A DNA stretch of 64,000 bases from assembly GCA_037952775.1 (NCBI GenBank), contig JBANAY010000003.1, positions 22,940,001-23,004,000 on the forward strand, given 5' to 3'. Below the pieces are notes generated by a model. It did no database searches. It was not told the DNA's origin and was given only the letters and a program-made list of their open reading frames with translations. The first letter of the stretch is position 1. Every line of letters begins with the position of its first letter. Both the position numbers and the translations under genes were made by a program. Of this stretch, positions 22,525 through 34,460 are shown piece after piece. The DNA comes from Clonostachys chloroleuca (taxonomy: Eukaryota > Ascomycota > Sordariomycetes > Hypocreales > Bionectriaceae).

Positions 22525-24117
22525 ATGGAGAAGGCCGAAATCCACCAAGCCGAGCATTCCGTTGCCACAAACGAAACCCTCGGGCGAGCGATTCAACAAG
22601 AAGAAAAGAATCGAACATGGGCTCAGTCAATCCGACGCGACCCCTGGCTGCTGTTTTGGGTCGGGCTGATGCTCTGGACCCTCATCGTCCGAGGCTTTGA
22701 GAGTCAGGCATCCGGTTCCGTTGTCAGTATCCCCGTCTTCAAGCAGCAATTTGGCGTTCTCCAGGATGGAGCCTACTTTGTCGATACACGTTGGCTGTCG
22801 GCCTTGAACGGCGGCGCAACTGGTGCAAGCATCGTCGGCTCCTGGGTAGCCTCTTGGCTGGCAGATATCTACGGTACCAAGCCAACAATCATCGGCTTTG
22901 CAATGCTCAACATCGCCTCTGTTGGCGTTGAGTTTGGCTCTACCTCGATCGCCATGTACTTTGGCGGCAAGATGGCCAACTTTGTTGCAATCGGAGCGTT
23001 CTTGACTCTATGCACGGCCTATGTCTCTGATGTCGCGCCTCTGGCTATCCGCGCAACCCTCATTGGGTTCTGCAACCTGTCACAGTGCATCGGTCCCTTC
23101 GTCGCGGCTATAATGGCCAACTTCACATCCACCTGGACCACGTCATGGGCTTGGAAGTCCTTGATCTGTGCTCAATGGGGATTCGGTGTCATCGCAATCA
23201 TCGGCCACGTATTCATGCCAGAGTCCCCCGTCTTTCTAGCTTCAAAGGGAAAGTTGGAGGACGCCCGAAAGTCGCTGGAGCGCATGTACACGGACCCTCG
23301 AGACGCTGACGGGCACTTGAAGAGAATCGTCCTGACTCTCGAAGAGGCAGAGACGCAGAAATCATCGTCCTATCTCGATTGCTTCAAGGGAACCAACTTG
23401 CGCCGAACCCTGATCGCCATCATGGTCTTCCAGTCAGAGCCCAATTCCGGCCTCGGCTTCGTTGGCAGTTACGGAGCTCTCATGTACCAGTATATCGGAG
23501 TCAGCGATGCCAAGTCATTCCAGCTTCAAATTGGCGGTCAAATCCTGTCCATCTCTGGAGCCACCATTGCTCTCTTGCTATCCGACTTCTACGGCCGCAG
23601 GCCCATGTACATTGCTGGATGCACTGGTGTTTCTCTGCTGCTTATCTGCATGGCCATCTCCGGCTCAGTGAATACAACTGCCGCCGCGACTGCGTCGGTA
23701 GGATTTTATACGATGTTCAACTTCTTCTATAATGTCGGCATCGGGTCCACTGTCTATGCCATTGCTGGAGAGATTCCCACATCCATCTTGCGATCAAAGA
23801 CACTTGCTGTGGCCATCTCATCCTCGAATGCCATGAATACTTTCTGGGCTTTCGTGTCTCCCTACATCTTTAACCCCGATTACGGAAATCTCAAGGCTAA
23901 GATTGGGTTCGTGTTTGGTGCCATCATGGCAATCTTTATTGTTCTGGGTTACCTCTATGTCCCCGAGACCCGGATGCGAAGTTACGAAGAGCTGGATGAG
24001 CTTTTCATGAACAAGGTCCCTGCTCGCCAGTTCAAGGGCCACGTTACTGTAGCGGAGCAGCGTGCAGCAGAGGCCTTTACTGCCGAGGACAAGATGCGCA
24101 AGGGCAGCCAAGTATAA
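22525..24117 (+). CDS. MFS sugar transporter
   Basis: An intronless 530-residue frame. Hydrophobic segments fit the 12-helix sugar-porter family of the major facilitator superfamily. The N-terminus is a long cytosolic tail, followed by a first helix (LLFWVGLMLWTLIVRGF). Signature elements are WLADIYGTKPTIIG after helix 2 (the GR-K loop), PESPVFLASKGK after helix 6, LLLSDFYGRRPMYIAG after helix 8 and the C-terminal PETRMRSYEELDELF, close to the family PETKGRTFEELD. It resembles alpha-glucoside or hexose permeases and should act as a proton symporter in the plasma membrane. The transported sugar is unknown. It is divergent from the Zn2Cys6 regulator, which supports inducible control. Confidence 0.9.
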   Translation: MEKAEIHQAEHSVATNETLGRAIQQEEKNRTWAQSIRRDPWLLFWVGLMLWTLIVRGFESQASGSVVSIPVFKQQFGVLQDGAYFVDTRWLSALNGGATGASIVGSWVASWLADIYGTKPTIIGFAMLNIASVGVEFGSTSIAMYFGGKMANFVAIGAFLTLCTAYVSDVAPLAIRATLIGFCNLSQCIGPFVAAIMANFTSTWTTSWAWKSLICAQWGFGVIAIIGHVFMPESPVFLASKGKLEDARKSLERMYTDPRDADGHLKRIVLTLEEAETQKSSSYLDCFKGTNLRRTLIAIMVFQSEPNSGLGFVGSYGALMYQYIGVSDAKSFQLQIGGQILSISGATIALLLSDFYGRRPMYIAGCTGVSLLLICMAISGSVNTTAAATASVGFYTMFNFFYNVGIGSTVYAIAGEIPTSILRSKTLAVAISSSNAMNTFWAFVSPYIFNPDYGNLKAKIGFVFGAIMAIFIVLGYLYVPETRMRSYEELDELFMNKVPARQFKGHVTVAEQRAAEAFTAEDKMRKGSQV

Positions 24118-24605
24118 GACGGGCTTCGAGCTCCTAGAATATGTATCTATCTTTCGGTAACAGAATGAAGCTGATTGAATATCACATGCGGTAATTCTTC
24201 TTCTATGGCGTGACAACTCACATGTCATAAAGCACTCACTCTTGACCACTTTGAGAGTAAAACTTCCACTCTATAGCTAACTATGGACCACCGGACAGCG
24301 GCAACTTCCCATTTCATCAGATCTCAAACCTGGGGAACCTTGAGAATATTTCTCAATCAACTTACCTGCCAAATAAAGCAATCACCGGGATGACTCAGCT
24401 TATCAGATGGACAAGGCTTCCATGATCTTCTTCCCCGCTGTCATCAATCAGCGGTTCGGTATGACTCTTCTGTTATGCTGATTAATAGTAAAACGATGGC
24501 AGCGGATCCTGAGATCAACTAATTTTTATTTAGACGTGCGGCCAGGCCCCAAACGAGCACAGGTTCATCTTACCACATCCACAGAGAGACATCACCATCT
24601 CGAAA
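24118..24605. other. Intergenic, no feature seen
   Basis: 488 bp between the transporter and the acetyltransferase on the same strand. It should hold the terminator of the first and the promoter of the second. No motif is identified. Confidence 0.4.
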
Positions 24606-25313
24606 ATGCAATCACCATTCGCCCTCCTCACCCAAGACCTGATACTCCTCCCCAGTCCATGGGCAGGCGACATCCTGGCCTATCGTACCCTCTTCCGCAA
24701 ACTCAACGCCGACGCTGACTTCTGCCGCGTCGCCTTTGGAGCCGATTTCGAGCCGCTGAAATGGACAGACGAAGAGGCAATTGACTGGTTTGTGAACAAA
24801 GACACCGCTACGAGATGGGCGGTACGCGGCATGGGCGACTTCGCCTTGGGTGTCCTGCCGACCGATGAGAAGACTGGGAAAACTGCATTTCACAGCATCA
24901 AGGGCCAGCTGTTGAAGAATCCCGACGAGGAGGTGCGGAAAGTCACGGGAGACGGGTTCAAGGAGCTCGCCAAGCTTTTCGACCAAGTGCGATGGGCAGG
25001 ATACACCTGTGTCCGGGAGGCGACGGTAGACGGCTCTGATCAGCCGTTGCCTTCGTGGCTGGAGATGATTGAAGTTCGATATGGCACGGATCCCGATTTC
25101 CGCGGCCGTGGGATCGCAACCCGCGCGGAGAAGATCGTCATGGACTGGGCGGTGGAAGAGCACGGAGTCCGACGCTTCATTGCCGAAACGCACAAGGACA
25201 ATGCTCGGAGCAAGCACCTCCTTGAGAAGCTGGGCTTTGAGAAGAGTGACACGAACTATTTCCAACACGAAATAGGGATCGAGTGGGCCAAGGTCGTGTC
25301 CCCTCGAGTCTAG
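24606..25313 (+). CDS. GNAT family N-acetyltransferase
   Basis: A single exon of 235 residues starting AAAATGCA. The C-terminal half shows the acetyl-CoA binding motif A: VRYGTDPDFRGRGIATRAEK, whose R/Q-x-x-G-x-G/A portion is RGRGIA, followed by the helix VMDWAVEEHGVRRFIAET and motif B-like KDNARSKHLLEKLGFE. This layout is that of the RimJ/RimL-like N-acetyltransferases, which acetylate protein N-termini or small amines. The N-terminal half (residues 1-110) is longer than the bare fold and may set substrate choice. No signal or membrane segment is present, so it is likely cytosolic. It is 488 bp downstream of the transporter, but no functional link is evident. Confidence 0.85.
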   Translation: MQSPFALLTQDLILLPSPWAGDILAYRTLFRKLNADADFCRVAFGADFEPLKWTDEEAIDWFVNKDTATRWAVRGMGDFALGVLPTDEKTGKTAFHSIKGQLLKNPDEEVRKVTGDGFKELAKLFDQVRWAGYTCVREATVDGSDQPLPSWLEMIEVRYGTDPDFRGRGIATRAEKIVMDWAVEEHGVRRFIAETHKDNARSKHLLEKLGFEKSDTNYFQHEIGIEWAKVVSPRV

Positions 25314-25842
25314 GCGAAAAACCCAAAATCGGAGACAAGTATTGCTAGATTAGATCTTGTGTCTGCCAACAGATGCCTAGATGTAGGCAAGATCAATTCC
25401 AGCGCAGGTGGTATTACTTTGGAAGATCTCCACCACGGCACATGCTAAGCATTTAGGAGGACCCCTTTGACTTAGTATTCAAAAAATGAAATAAGATTTT
25501 CGATAATCGAGTCCTTCACATTTCTTTGATCGGTACTTGACCAACTGTCCAAAGGTAGGTAGCTTCTGCAGTGTGACAATGTGCAGGTTCGACCGCCAGC
25601 TCTCTTAAACGCATGAATCCGAAACCGCTGCGGGGTATCGAATAAGACATCATGCTGCACAGATGATTAATCGGGCCACCTGCTTCACCTCCCAATCGAC
25701 TGCTGACTAGTCACATGAAAACGCGCTTGGCAACACAACAACACAGCTGTGGCTGTGGCGTTGGGCTGCGTGCTGAAAACTCAATAGCTGCCAAAACATC
25801 AGAGCCATTCAACCACAGGAAGCTACATCTCCGCCTCCCGCC
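25314..25842. other. Intergenic, no feature seen
   Basis: 529 bp upstream of the ankyrin-repeat gene. It contains no open frame with a motif, repeat or RNA-like structure that I could support. Confidence 0.4.
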
Positions 25843-28397
25843 ATGGAGGACCTTAGCCTGGAGTCGGCCATCAGGCTCGGCCACTTTGGCGAGTTCGAGC
25901 TAGTGATGGAACAGGATCCGGACCTAGAGGCACCACTATCTCCTGAACTCGGGCCGCCGCTGTGTTACGCGTTGCAGCACGGGCGTCTCGACATGGTCAG
26001 AGTTCTCCTAGACAGAGGGGCAAGAGTCAATGCAGATCCCGGGAATTACGCGCCTGTCTTTGCCGCCGTCCAAACCGGGCAAGTTGAGCCCGTCCGGTGG
26101 CTAGCTGACAGGGGCGCCAAGCTAGACGTGGGTTACCACAGAATCACGCCCTTGAGCCTCGCGATAGAAACGTCCAATGCTGAAGTTGTCCGTTGTCTGC
26201 TCGAGAGAGGGGCCGACGCCAATAACCCGCTGCAAGTTGAAACTCCTCTCAGAGCGGCGGTGCAAAGGAGAAATCGGGTGATTGTAGGGCTCTTGTTGGA
26301 AGCGGGGGCCAACGTGGGATATGATGGTGAGGAAGGTTTCAAGGGTCGGACGATCCTGGACATAGCTGTTGAAAGCGGCAGCGTGGAAATCACGAGCCTT
26401 CTTCTCGAACATGGAGCAATACGAGATCTTGCAAGGCAGACGGCACAGACGCCGCTTGTTGTTGCAGCTGGTAGCGGCCGTCTCGAGATAGTCAAGCTTC
26501 TTTACCGTCATGGCTGGAGCGTACAGGGCCTAGTAAAGGATGCTGTTACGCCTCTTACCACCGCCGCAGATGGTGGTCATGATCGAGTCGTGGAGTGGCT
26601 CATTTCAAACGGGGCGAAGATAGATGCCACCACGAGGGGCAGAACGCCACTTCACAGAGCGGCCTTCAACGGTCATGTTCGGACTATGAGGCTCTTGGCC
26701 GATGCAGGGGCCGATATTGGGCAACAAAGTGCCGACGGGTCGTATCCTATCCACGTTGCTGCGTTGTCTCACAACTGGAAAGCTGTTAGGTTTCTGATCA
26801 AGCGGGGCGCAAACATCGAGGAAAAGGCGCAAGGGAGACGCAGCCCTCTTCAGTACGCCGCAGACGCTAACTGTTTTAAAGCTGCAAAGTGTCTGCTCGC
26901 GCACGGTGCGAAGGTAGATGGCCCCGAGCTACAAGATTACTCCCCGCTTGCCATTGCTGCCAAGGGAGGGCATCTCCTCATAGCTCGGTTGCTCCTCTCC
27001 AAAGGAGTGATGATGTACATGTCCGGCGCGAGAATGGCTGGACACCGCTGCACCTAGCTGCCCACGCCGGACATGTCGAGGTCGCGTACGAGCTGCTTGA
27101 GCATGGAGCAGACATTGAAGCCGCCGATGACCATGGGTCCACTCCCCTCCTCTTGGCAGCTAGATACGGTCAGCTGGGTGTGCTCAACATGCTACGAGAT
27201 CGTGGTGCGAACCTTCATGCTCGAGGAAAAGCAAACGAAACTTCGTTGCTCTTGGCCGCAAAGAGGGGCCGCCACCACCACATAGTCAGGCGCCTCATAA
27301 CGATGGGACTCGCTCCAAACATAGACACTCCGAGGAATGAAGGTCTCACGCCTCTATTAGCTGCTTCTAAAGCGGGATTTTGGAAAACGGTCAAGGTCCT
27401 GCTTGAGTACGGCGCAGACATGGAGGCAAGGGGTGGGCGGGATCAGGCTACGCCACTCATTGCCGCTGCACGTAGCGGGAGCATCAAAACCGTCAAGCTA
27501 CTGCTGGATCACGGCGCAGAAATCGACGTCACCGATGATGGCAATTTCACCCCTCTAAACACTGCCGCAGACTCGGGCTACTTCAAAATGGCGGAGCTCT
27601 TATTGCGAAGGGGGGCAAATCCAGACACACCAGACATCGGGGGCTGGACGCCGCTTTTTGCCGCCTCGTCCGCGGTTGCAGGAAACAACATGCGACTTGT
27701 AGAGAAGCTTTACCGACTTGTCCCGTTTCAGGCTCTCCCACTCGATAAGAACAACCGATCTCCGGTTTTCATTGCCGCTCTTCGGGGACACCTAGATATC
27801 ATGAAGCTCTTCCTCAAGAAGAACTTGAATCTTGCCTTCACGCCGGACGTCCATGGCTCAATACCCCTTTCTGCCGCCATCCGGCATGGCCATGCACACG
27901 TCGTCATGTACTTACTTTCGCTCAAGCAGGTGTCACTCGATGCTGCAGACCTACACGGCAAAAGCCTGCAATATTGGCTGGATCGACATGGAACGGATGA
28001 GATCAAGCTTTTATTCAAAGCACTAAATCAACTACAGGACAAGGTTGGCTCTCCGGGCCTCTTTAGAAGAGTCCTAAAATTGTGGTTAGAGCAAATTGGA
28101 GAAAAGGATGTCAAATTCTTGATTCGCAGCATAGACCCATCCATTCTGCGTGAGGAAGGGGCCCAGACAAAGGACAAAGTTGGACCGAAAGAGGTACGGA
28201 GAGCCAATGATGGATTTGTGTCATGGTTTGATGTCTGTACTCTCAATGTCTTAGATAAACAGCCGTATTTCCTTTGTCAGATCTGTGACAATGGTAGATT
28301 TGTGGTCTGTCCAGACTGTATTTGTCATGGGGTTAGATGCTGGGACAAATCCCATGAGCTGACCTTCACTACCGACGAAGATTTATCAAATACTTGA
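25843..28397 (+). CDS. Ankyrin-repeat protein, one apparent frameshift
   Basis: The ATG at 25843 (GCCATGG) opens a frame of consecutive ankyrin repeats of about 33 residues, e.g. GRTPLHRAAFNGHVRTM. It ends at a stop at 27055. From about 27004 the +1 frame carries on without a break in the repeat pattern (NGWTPLHLAAHAGHVEVAY) to 28397. One inserted base in the codon following AAAGGA would give the expected G-A-D-x-V junction and a protein of about 851 residues. About 20 repeats are visible. The C-terminus after about residue 690 is non-repeat: two Cys pairs (CQIC and CPDC), then CHGVRCWDKSHELTF, a ZZ-like zinc segment seen at the end of fungal repeat proteins. No intron with GT-AG ends restores the frame. 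Sequencing error or a recent mutation are both possible. It probably acts as an interaction scaffold. Confidence 0.8.
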
Positions 28398-28942
28398 TGA
28401 ACTAAGATGGCTAGGATCTTAAGAGATAGTTGTGCAAAAAAAAAAAAAGGTGCTTGGGGCTGGCATTGGACGTATCATTTGCGCCAATCAATCTTCCTCC
28501 AACAATTTAAGCTCGGGATGGGATAAAATTGATGGAATACCATTGCAGCGACTTTCCCGATAGGGAAGGCATTAGGTAGAAAATACAGAAAGCTTCTAAT
28601 GGCTTCGCTTCGATTACCTTAGTTTACCTACTAGACAGACACTACCGATATTAAAAAAATAAGTCTATGGCGAAAGCCCATGTTTGGAATATAGAATGGA
28701 GAAACCACGTGTACTGTTTGTACGTTTAGTAATTGTTTCTAAATCTAGGTAAAAAGAGAGAATCGGTACCAGACCATCAATCAATTTCAAGAACGATAAA
28801 GTGTGGAATGAAGAACTAGGAACAAATGCGGCCATCAGCGTGTAGAGAGTCACTGCTGCAGTCACTTAGGAAGACCCAGCTTCAGCTGAAGTCAATCGAG
28901 CTTGTCTGGCGTCAATTGTTCTTCTCGCTGCCCTGATCCCGT
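28398..28942. other. Intergenic, AT-rich, poly-A tract
   Basis: 545 bp between two convergent genes. A run of 13 A residues lies at about 28436..28448, just past the ankyrin stop. No gene or repeat element was found. Confidence 0.45.
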
Positions 28943-30421
28943 TCAAAGCCTATGGTACCTCTTGCGCTTCCTGGAACATGGACGGGCGGTTGGGGTATGG
29001 CGCGAAGTGGTCGAGGTCGGAGTTTCAATTGGAGTAGTATCGACCGTTGACGACAATGTGCTTGACACTGGCGTCGCTGAAGTGACGTTGTCTAGCAAGG
29101 TGCTCGAGCCAGTGGGTGTTGCTGAGCTGCTACTGGTCGTAGTGCGCGCAGGAGTTTCTGAAGCAGACGGCGATTCAACAACATCAGAGTCATCCACTCG
29201 GTACAACAAAGAGCCCCAGCCAAGCCCATCAAATCTTCCAGATCCTTCTCCCATGGCGCCAGAGCCAAGTTCAAAGCCGCCGTACTCCTCGAGGGTCTTG
29301 TTGAGATACGCCTTAGTCCACGGGGCATCGAGCTTCTTCACTCCGACGTAATGATGGTAGAGGAGCTCCCAAGTTGGGCGAGTGGCACCTCGCGAAGCGC
29401 TGCTCACTTCAGTATGGGTCACAATGCCATTGGTGTATTCAACAAAGGGCACGTCGTTTCCTAGATTGTAACGAGCAAAGTATTCGGCACTGTAGATGGG
29501 TTAGTGATATGTATCTTCTAGCAACGGAAGGCTAACATACCCTTTAAGGATTCGACTATCATTGTAGGAGAACAAGTCTATGCCCTGGTTCCATGCTTGC
29601 TGGCCGATGACTGCGAGGACCTGCTGGTTCAGCGCACTGTGGCCTTGGTCGCGACCAGACTCCTGTCCTTGACCAAGCGGACGACCGGTCCCTGGTTCGT
29701 CGACAATGTACACAATGGCATTGTTGATGGCGCCATTACCTGAACCATTCTTGAAGTAATTGATAGCGTAATCCCATGCCGTTGTGTTCTCAGTCACGAC
29801 AGCGATGGCCATCATGGACGCAAGGTTGCTGAGTTCCCAGTTGGCGTAGAAGTGTTTGTGATTATGCTCAGATGGGGCCTTGTGATCGAGGAAGAACTCG
29901 TTTACAGCCAAGAATTGACTTGTGAGGAATGTACCGACGGTAGATAGATCTGCCTTGGCGAATGGTTCGTAGTCACGGAGCAGCTCTGCCGTATTCGCGA
30001 ATTGGTATCCTTGTAACCCGGCAGAGAGATACCTGTCATCGCCGCCATCAAAACCTTGAAATGTCTCCGCCCAGGCGAGCAATATTTTTACCGAAGCATC
30101 CGCAAAGGCAGTATCGCCAGAAATCTTCCATTGCAGAGCCAGATTGAATGCAGCAGCAGCGTCCCGCCACATGAGCTCGCCGTTCGACGGCCGATCGATC
30201 GTCTTGGAAGGGTTGGCTTGATACGTGGAGCTGCTGTATTTGCTGGCCGCGAGCTTTTCCCAAGAGCCGTACCAAGGGTCCTGCTTGGCATCGATGTGTT
30301 TCTTGGCGCGGCTTACATCTTGGGTTGTGACGAGCAAACCTGGATGAGTGAATGAGAAGACGTGTGCAACGAGCGAGAAAAGAGTGACCAAGAAAGGCAC
30401 GAGCAAGGTCCTGCCATACAT
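28943..30421 (-). CDS. Secreted alginate-lyase-like polysaccharide lyase
   Basis: Two exons, 29541..30421 and 28943..29489, with a 51-nt intron (GTATGT...CTACAG), encode 475 residues. The start at 30421 places a signal peptide directly at the N-terminus (GRTLLVPFLVTLFSLVAHVF). The core is the all-alpha alginate-lyase fold: HPGLLVTTQDVSRAKKHI, WRDAAAAFNLALQWKISG, EHNHKHFYANWELSNLASMM and RDQGHSALNQQVLAVIGQ. These contain the conserved Asn, His and Gln residues expected at a lyase active site. It likely cleaves a uronic-acid polymer outside the cell; alginate versus glucuronan cannot be told apart. The last 75 residues are Ser/Thr-rich and end in a basic tail, RKRKRYHRL, rather than a hydrophobic GPI signal. 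Confidence 0.82.
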
Positions 30422-31815
30422 TTTGAAGAAAGGAGCGACTAGATTCGGATAAAAATACAAGAGCGAAAAGACTGCGTGAAATTCCTGGATTTACCAAGAA
30501 TGATAGAAGTTTGAAACATCTTTAGGAATCAAGATCAATTATAACCCAATCAATCCCACAACTTGACTGTGAAAACCGGAGTGACTGCCGGTAGATGACC
30601 CGGCCGCCGTAGTGAATGAATGTCACACATCCAAGCGAAATTAAAGGGACTGCCGCTAAAAGTAGCTGATCGATTCAGGTTCAGCACAACAACTCCACCG
30701 CTACGCCGATTTCTATCGATTGTAAAGTGATGAAAGCATCGGTCATTGGTTTGAACTACTGTACTTTGAAGACCGTTTATTGCTACATGTTTCTGTACCG
30801 TGTGGAAGGTAAAATGGCGATTTACGGTCAGTTTGGTTGGATACTCCACTGGGTGGGACAAGCGTCTCACAAGTGGTATCAGATTTTTCGTCAGATGTGT
30901 CAAATTAAACGTTTGCTCTCAATCCTTGTAGATTACATCATCTCAGCTCATCTCGGTCCATCTTGGATCAGACCCAGAGTAGAGTAGTTGTTGATGTTAA
31001 CAGTCTAGGTGTTAATTATCATCGTCACTTACCGATGCAGCGATATTCTAAGCGCCTGCCGTGTCTACCTAATCTTGTGATAAGCGCCCAATGTGTTTAC
31101 GAGCATCATCAGCGGCTACAGCCTCCCACGAACAGAAAGGTAGGCTTCCGTCTCGCGATAGCTACGGGGACTGACCGATCCGACAAAAGAGGATCGCAAG
31201 CATCAAGCGGGTACGATCAGCTTGATGCTTCTGACAGCAATAAAGGGGCTCTTTGTGCTGTTGTAGGGATTCGAGCAGCCAAGCTAGACGGACAAGGGAT
31301 GGGACCCCTGTCTTGATGATGAGCCATGCTACAGATCTGTCACACATTTTATAAGCGCTCTCAATGAAGGATTTCCAGAGGCTCGAAATACCATGTTCTA
31401 TTACAAATGAAAGGGTTTATTCTCTCTATTTTGATTAACCCAAGGCTAAATTATAGGTAGGTAGTTAAGATGTATAGATCATTCTTACCAGCTAATTCAA
31501 CATAGATTCAATCCTCTACATTGGTTGACTTGAGCAGCTTTGCGTAGTGTTATGGTTCAGTGTTCAAGATTATCATTAGGCTAAACCGTGTTCCATTGTA
31601 TGCAGGCTCCAGGGCTAAAAAAAAATGCCATGCAGTCAGCAATTTGCCCACGTGATTGATTTCATCTACTCCTCATTGCGTCAGCTGCCAATAAGTGGTT
31701 CACAGCGTCGTTCTCCATCAAACATGGTAATGGCGCATCGACTATACTCCCTCATGAATAATTTGAAACTGTTGGCTCATGATACGCCGACACATAGATC
31801 GTTCAAAGGGTAGCA
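30422..31815. other. Intergenic, 1.4 kb, no gene supported
   Basis: The region separates the lyase start from the C2H2 gene start, so it holds two divergent promoters. Open frames at 30727..30987 and 30963..31316 have no motif. No transposon ends or RNA genes were seen. Confidence 0.45.
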
Positions 31816-33955
31816 ATGGGGAGTCAAGGCATTTACCTCGCAGCATTGCAATGCGAATCTCTCTTTGAACAGGATATTGCTGAGCTCCAGAGCCGACAGG
31901 ACAGGCTCAACAATAAGGGTATCATTTTAGCTGAATTTCTCCAAAACAGTCATGCCAGATTCGGTGCATGGGCTTCTTACATGGGTGTCTTTGCCGACCC
32001 AGATGTCTCGCTCGATCAACGTCTACGAATAAGCGAACTGATTCAGCAGATGGTGTTGGATATGCTTCAAGTATTACACAGCAATTTAGATCTATGTACG
32101 AAGTCCTCGAAGTTTACACTATGCGTAAAATCTTCTAACGCGGGCTACACTCTAGTAAAGGCGCTTGTGAGCCAGATGACGAGAAGCCCATTGGAACATG
32201 AGAGTTCAAGGTTGCACGGCTCAGACATACACGAGCTGGAAGATAAGATCCAAAAGGCAAAGGAGTCCATCGATGGCTCCGTCAGCCGTCTGCATCGACT
32301 GGGTGCAACCATACGCCAGTCATCTACGGCAGGTCTGGCCTCTCGGGTGAAAGCCTTTACAGCCAAAAGATCGACGACCTCTTTAGAGAAAATGACGGCC
32401 CTCATTGTTTCAAATCTCCACCCCAGTGCCTCAATGGACCTCCAAAAACTACTCAGTCGCTCCATTCTCGATCGTTATTTCCGTCTAAAGTACAAACAGC
32501 AACATCAACAGCACTTATCACAGCGAAGAGCTATGTCCAAAATCGACGAAGACGATTTAGTCCTAAATACAAGAAATGAGAAAACCGTCGAAGTCCAACC
32601 CAAAGTGCTTCCCATACGGAATCCTCGTGAATCGGAAGAACTGGCGCCATCAAAATCTCATGGAGAGCGCTCGAAACCATCAACTCTCCAAGAAAGTCAG
32701 GTTTTGAATGCTATCAGCGATACAGTAGCGAGATCCGTCGCTACAAGCGCTTCCACGGTCCCAATGACAGACATTCGATACCCAAAACCTCCGAAACCTG
32801 AAAGTCCATGGGCAGGCCTCACTTCGTGCGACTGGTGCGCTATGGCCTTCGAAAATGCAAAATTCAAGGATCCGCGATGGTGGAGGTTTGTTTCCAACCT
32901 AGGGTCCCCGCGTGCGTTCCGGCAACATCTGGTTAACGTGAAATAGAAAGCACGTAGACCACGACCTGAAACCGTATATCTGTCTCGCCAAAGAGTGCTC
33001 AGACACGGAGGTGGCATTTGGAAGGTACAGCGCGTGGAGATCTCATATGAACCAGGCACATTCCACTTCATGGATCAAAGATGTTTGCACTGAAACTCAG
33101 TGGAGATGCGACTTTGATAATACCATGCACCAAGATGAAGAATCTCTGAAGACACATATGAAGGACTCTCATCATTATCTCCTCACGGAAGAACAGATCA
33201 ACGAAGTTGCATCCTGGAGTGCGGTTCCTGTTCAGCCAGATACAGAGAGGTGTCCTTTATGTCAATATTCGCCCCAAGCAGAGCCTGATATTCCTGGTGC
33301 AAGTGATGAAGAACGAAAACCGTCTACAAGCCAGTCTAGGGCCCGAGGCTCCATTCTTCGAAGACAGCGACCCGCGGGAGGCAGGCGCAAAAAGCGTCCA
33401 CGGGTCCGGTTTCACGACAGTCAACCCATTAAATTGGAGGATTCAGATGCCGAGTCATCGGGAAGTACGCAAGTGGACAACGATGAAAATTCCAAACAAC
33501 CATTGAATAACCGAATGCGATTAGAACGCCATATATCCAGCCATCTAAAAGCACTTTCTTTTATGTCTCTGCGTCTGGACTCATTTCAGGCGAATGAAGA
33601 TGGTGAGGACGATGAAGATGCGGGAAGTCAGAAGTTCCTAGATGAAACTAGTGGAAGCGGTGATATCAGTGGGTGGGACAGCAACATCGATGCCATGTCT
33701 CTAACATTTGAAGATGTCGGGAACGAAATTGAGCTTCCATCTGTCGATGGCATTGGATCGGATAGTGATTGGGAAAGTTCAGATGCTTTGCCTGATCTAG
33801 GCTTGAGGGGAGAGCTTTCGTCGTTGTTTCATCCAGGTTTCCCGCTTCGGCGATCGCCAAGATTTCAACTAGTCCCAACAGACAATGGGAAGTTTAAAGT
33901 TGTTTGGCCATGGGGGGAAGAGGATTTGGATTCTGCAGTTTATCCCCGACGATAA
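31816..33955 (+). CDS. C2H2-type zinc-finger protein with helical N-terminus
   Basis: Exons 31816..32885 and 32947..33955 with a 61-nt intron (GTTTGT...GAAATAG, GTTAAC branch-like) give 692 residues. Splicing joins DPRWWR to KHVDHDLKPYICL, exactly as in related proteins. Residues 1-130 are the helical module often found at the N-terminus of fungal NACHT/C2H2 proteins (CESLFEQDIAEL, ARFGAWASYMGVF, LRISELIQQMVLDMLQVL). The zinc-finger block has CDWCAMAF, YICLAKEC...WRSHMNQAH, WRCDFDNTMHQDEESLKTHM and CPLC. A basic patch (RRQRPAGGRRKKRPRVRF) may be a nuclear signal. The C-terminus is acidic (DGEDDEDAG). Related proteins occur near or inside self/non-self gene clusters. DNA targets are unknown. 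Confidence 0.82.
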
Positions 33956-34460
33956 CAAGGAGAGGGGGGGTCACTTAAGTGCCATATACGTCTCCCCCCA
34001 ACGATTAGAAAGCATCTGGCTGATGAATTGTTGCGGGCCCCGAAGCCTCCGAGAAAGCCCAGTTAATTGCAAAATATATTAATTAAAGGATGGGTTGAGA
34101 GCTAAATGCGCTCCGGACTAAGCCCATAAAACATTTTAGCACAAGCCAGTCAAAGATCAGTAAAGAATCATTACTAGAACGTTCCTAGTAAACTATCCCA
34201 ACGAGCAGCATACATATCTCAGTGTGCTCTCGGGCTCTATAGAAATAAATCACACGGCGTGATACGGTAAATTGATATTTGCTTCTAATTGGTAGCTTTT
34301 TATGGGCCTAGTTATGTCATCTAGATGTGACTCTGTACATCTCTTCTCAGATAAACCCGCATCTTCATCTCTCAACACCCCTCTCCACACCCTGCATGAT
34401 CCCGCGAAGCCCGCATATGACACACATACGGAGTCCTTAATGGAATTGACAGACTGAGGC
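33956..34460. other. Intergenic, no feature seen
   Basis: 505 bp between two genes on the same strand, AT-rich. No motif identified. Confidence 0.4.

Noticed and set aside
27004..27057. A 51-nt intron (GTGATG...CCTAG) as a fix for the ankyrin frameshift
   Set aside because: Its length is a multiple of three, so it leaves the wrong frame.
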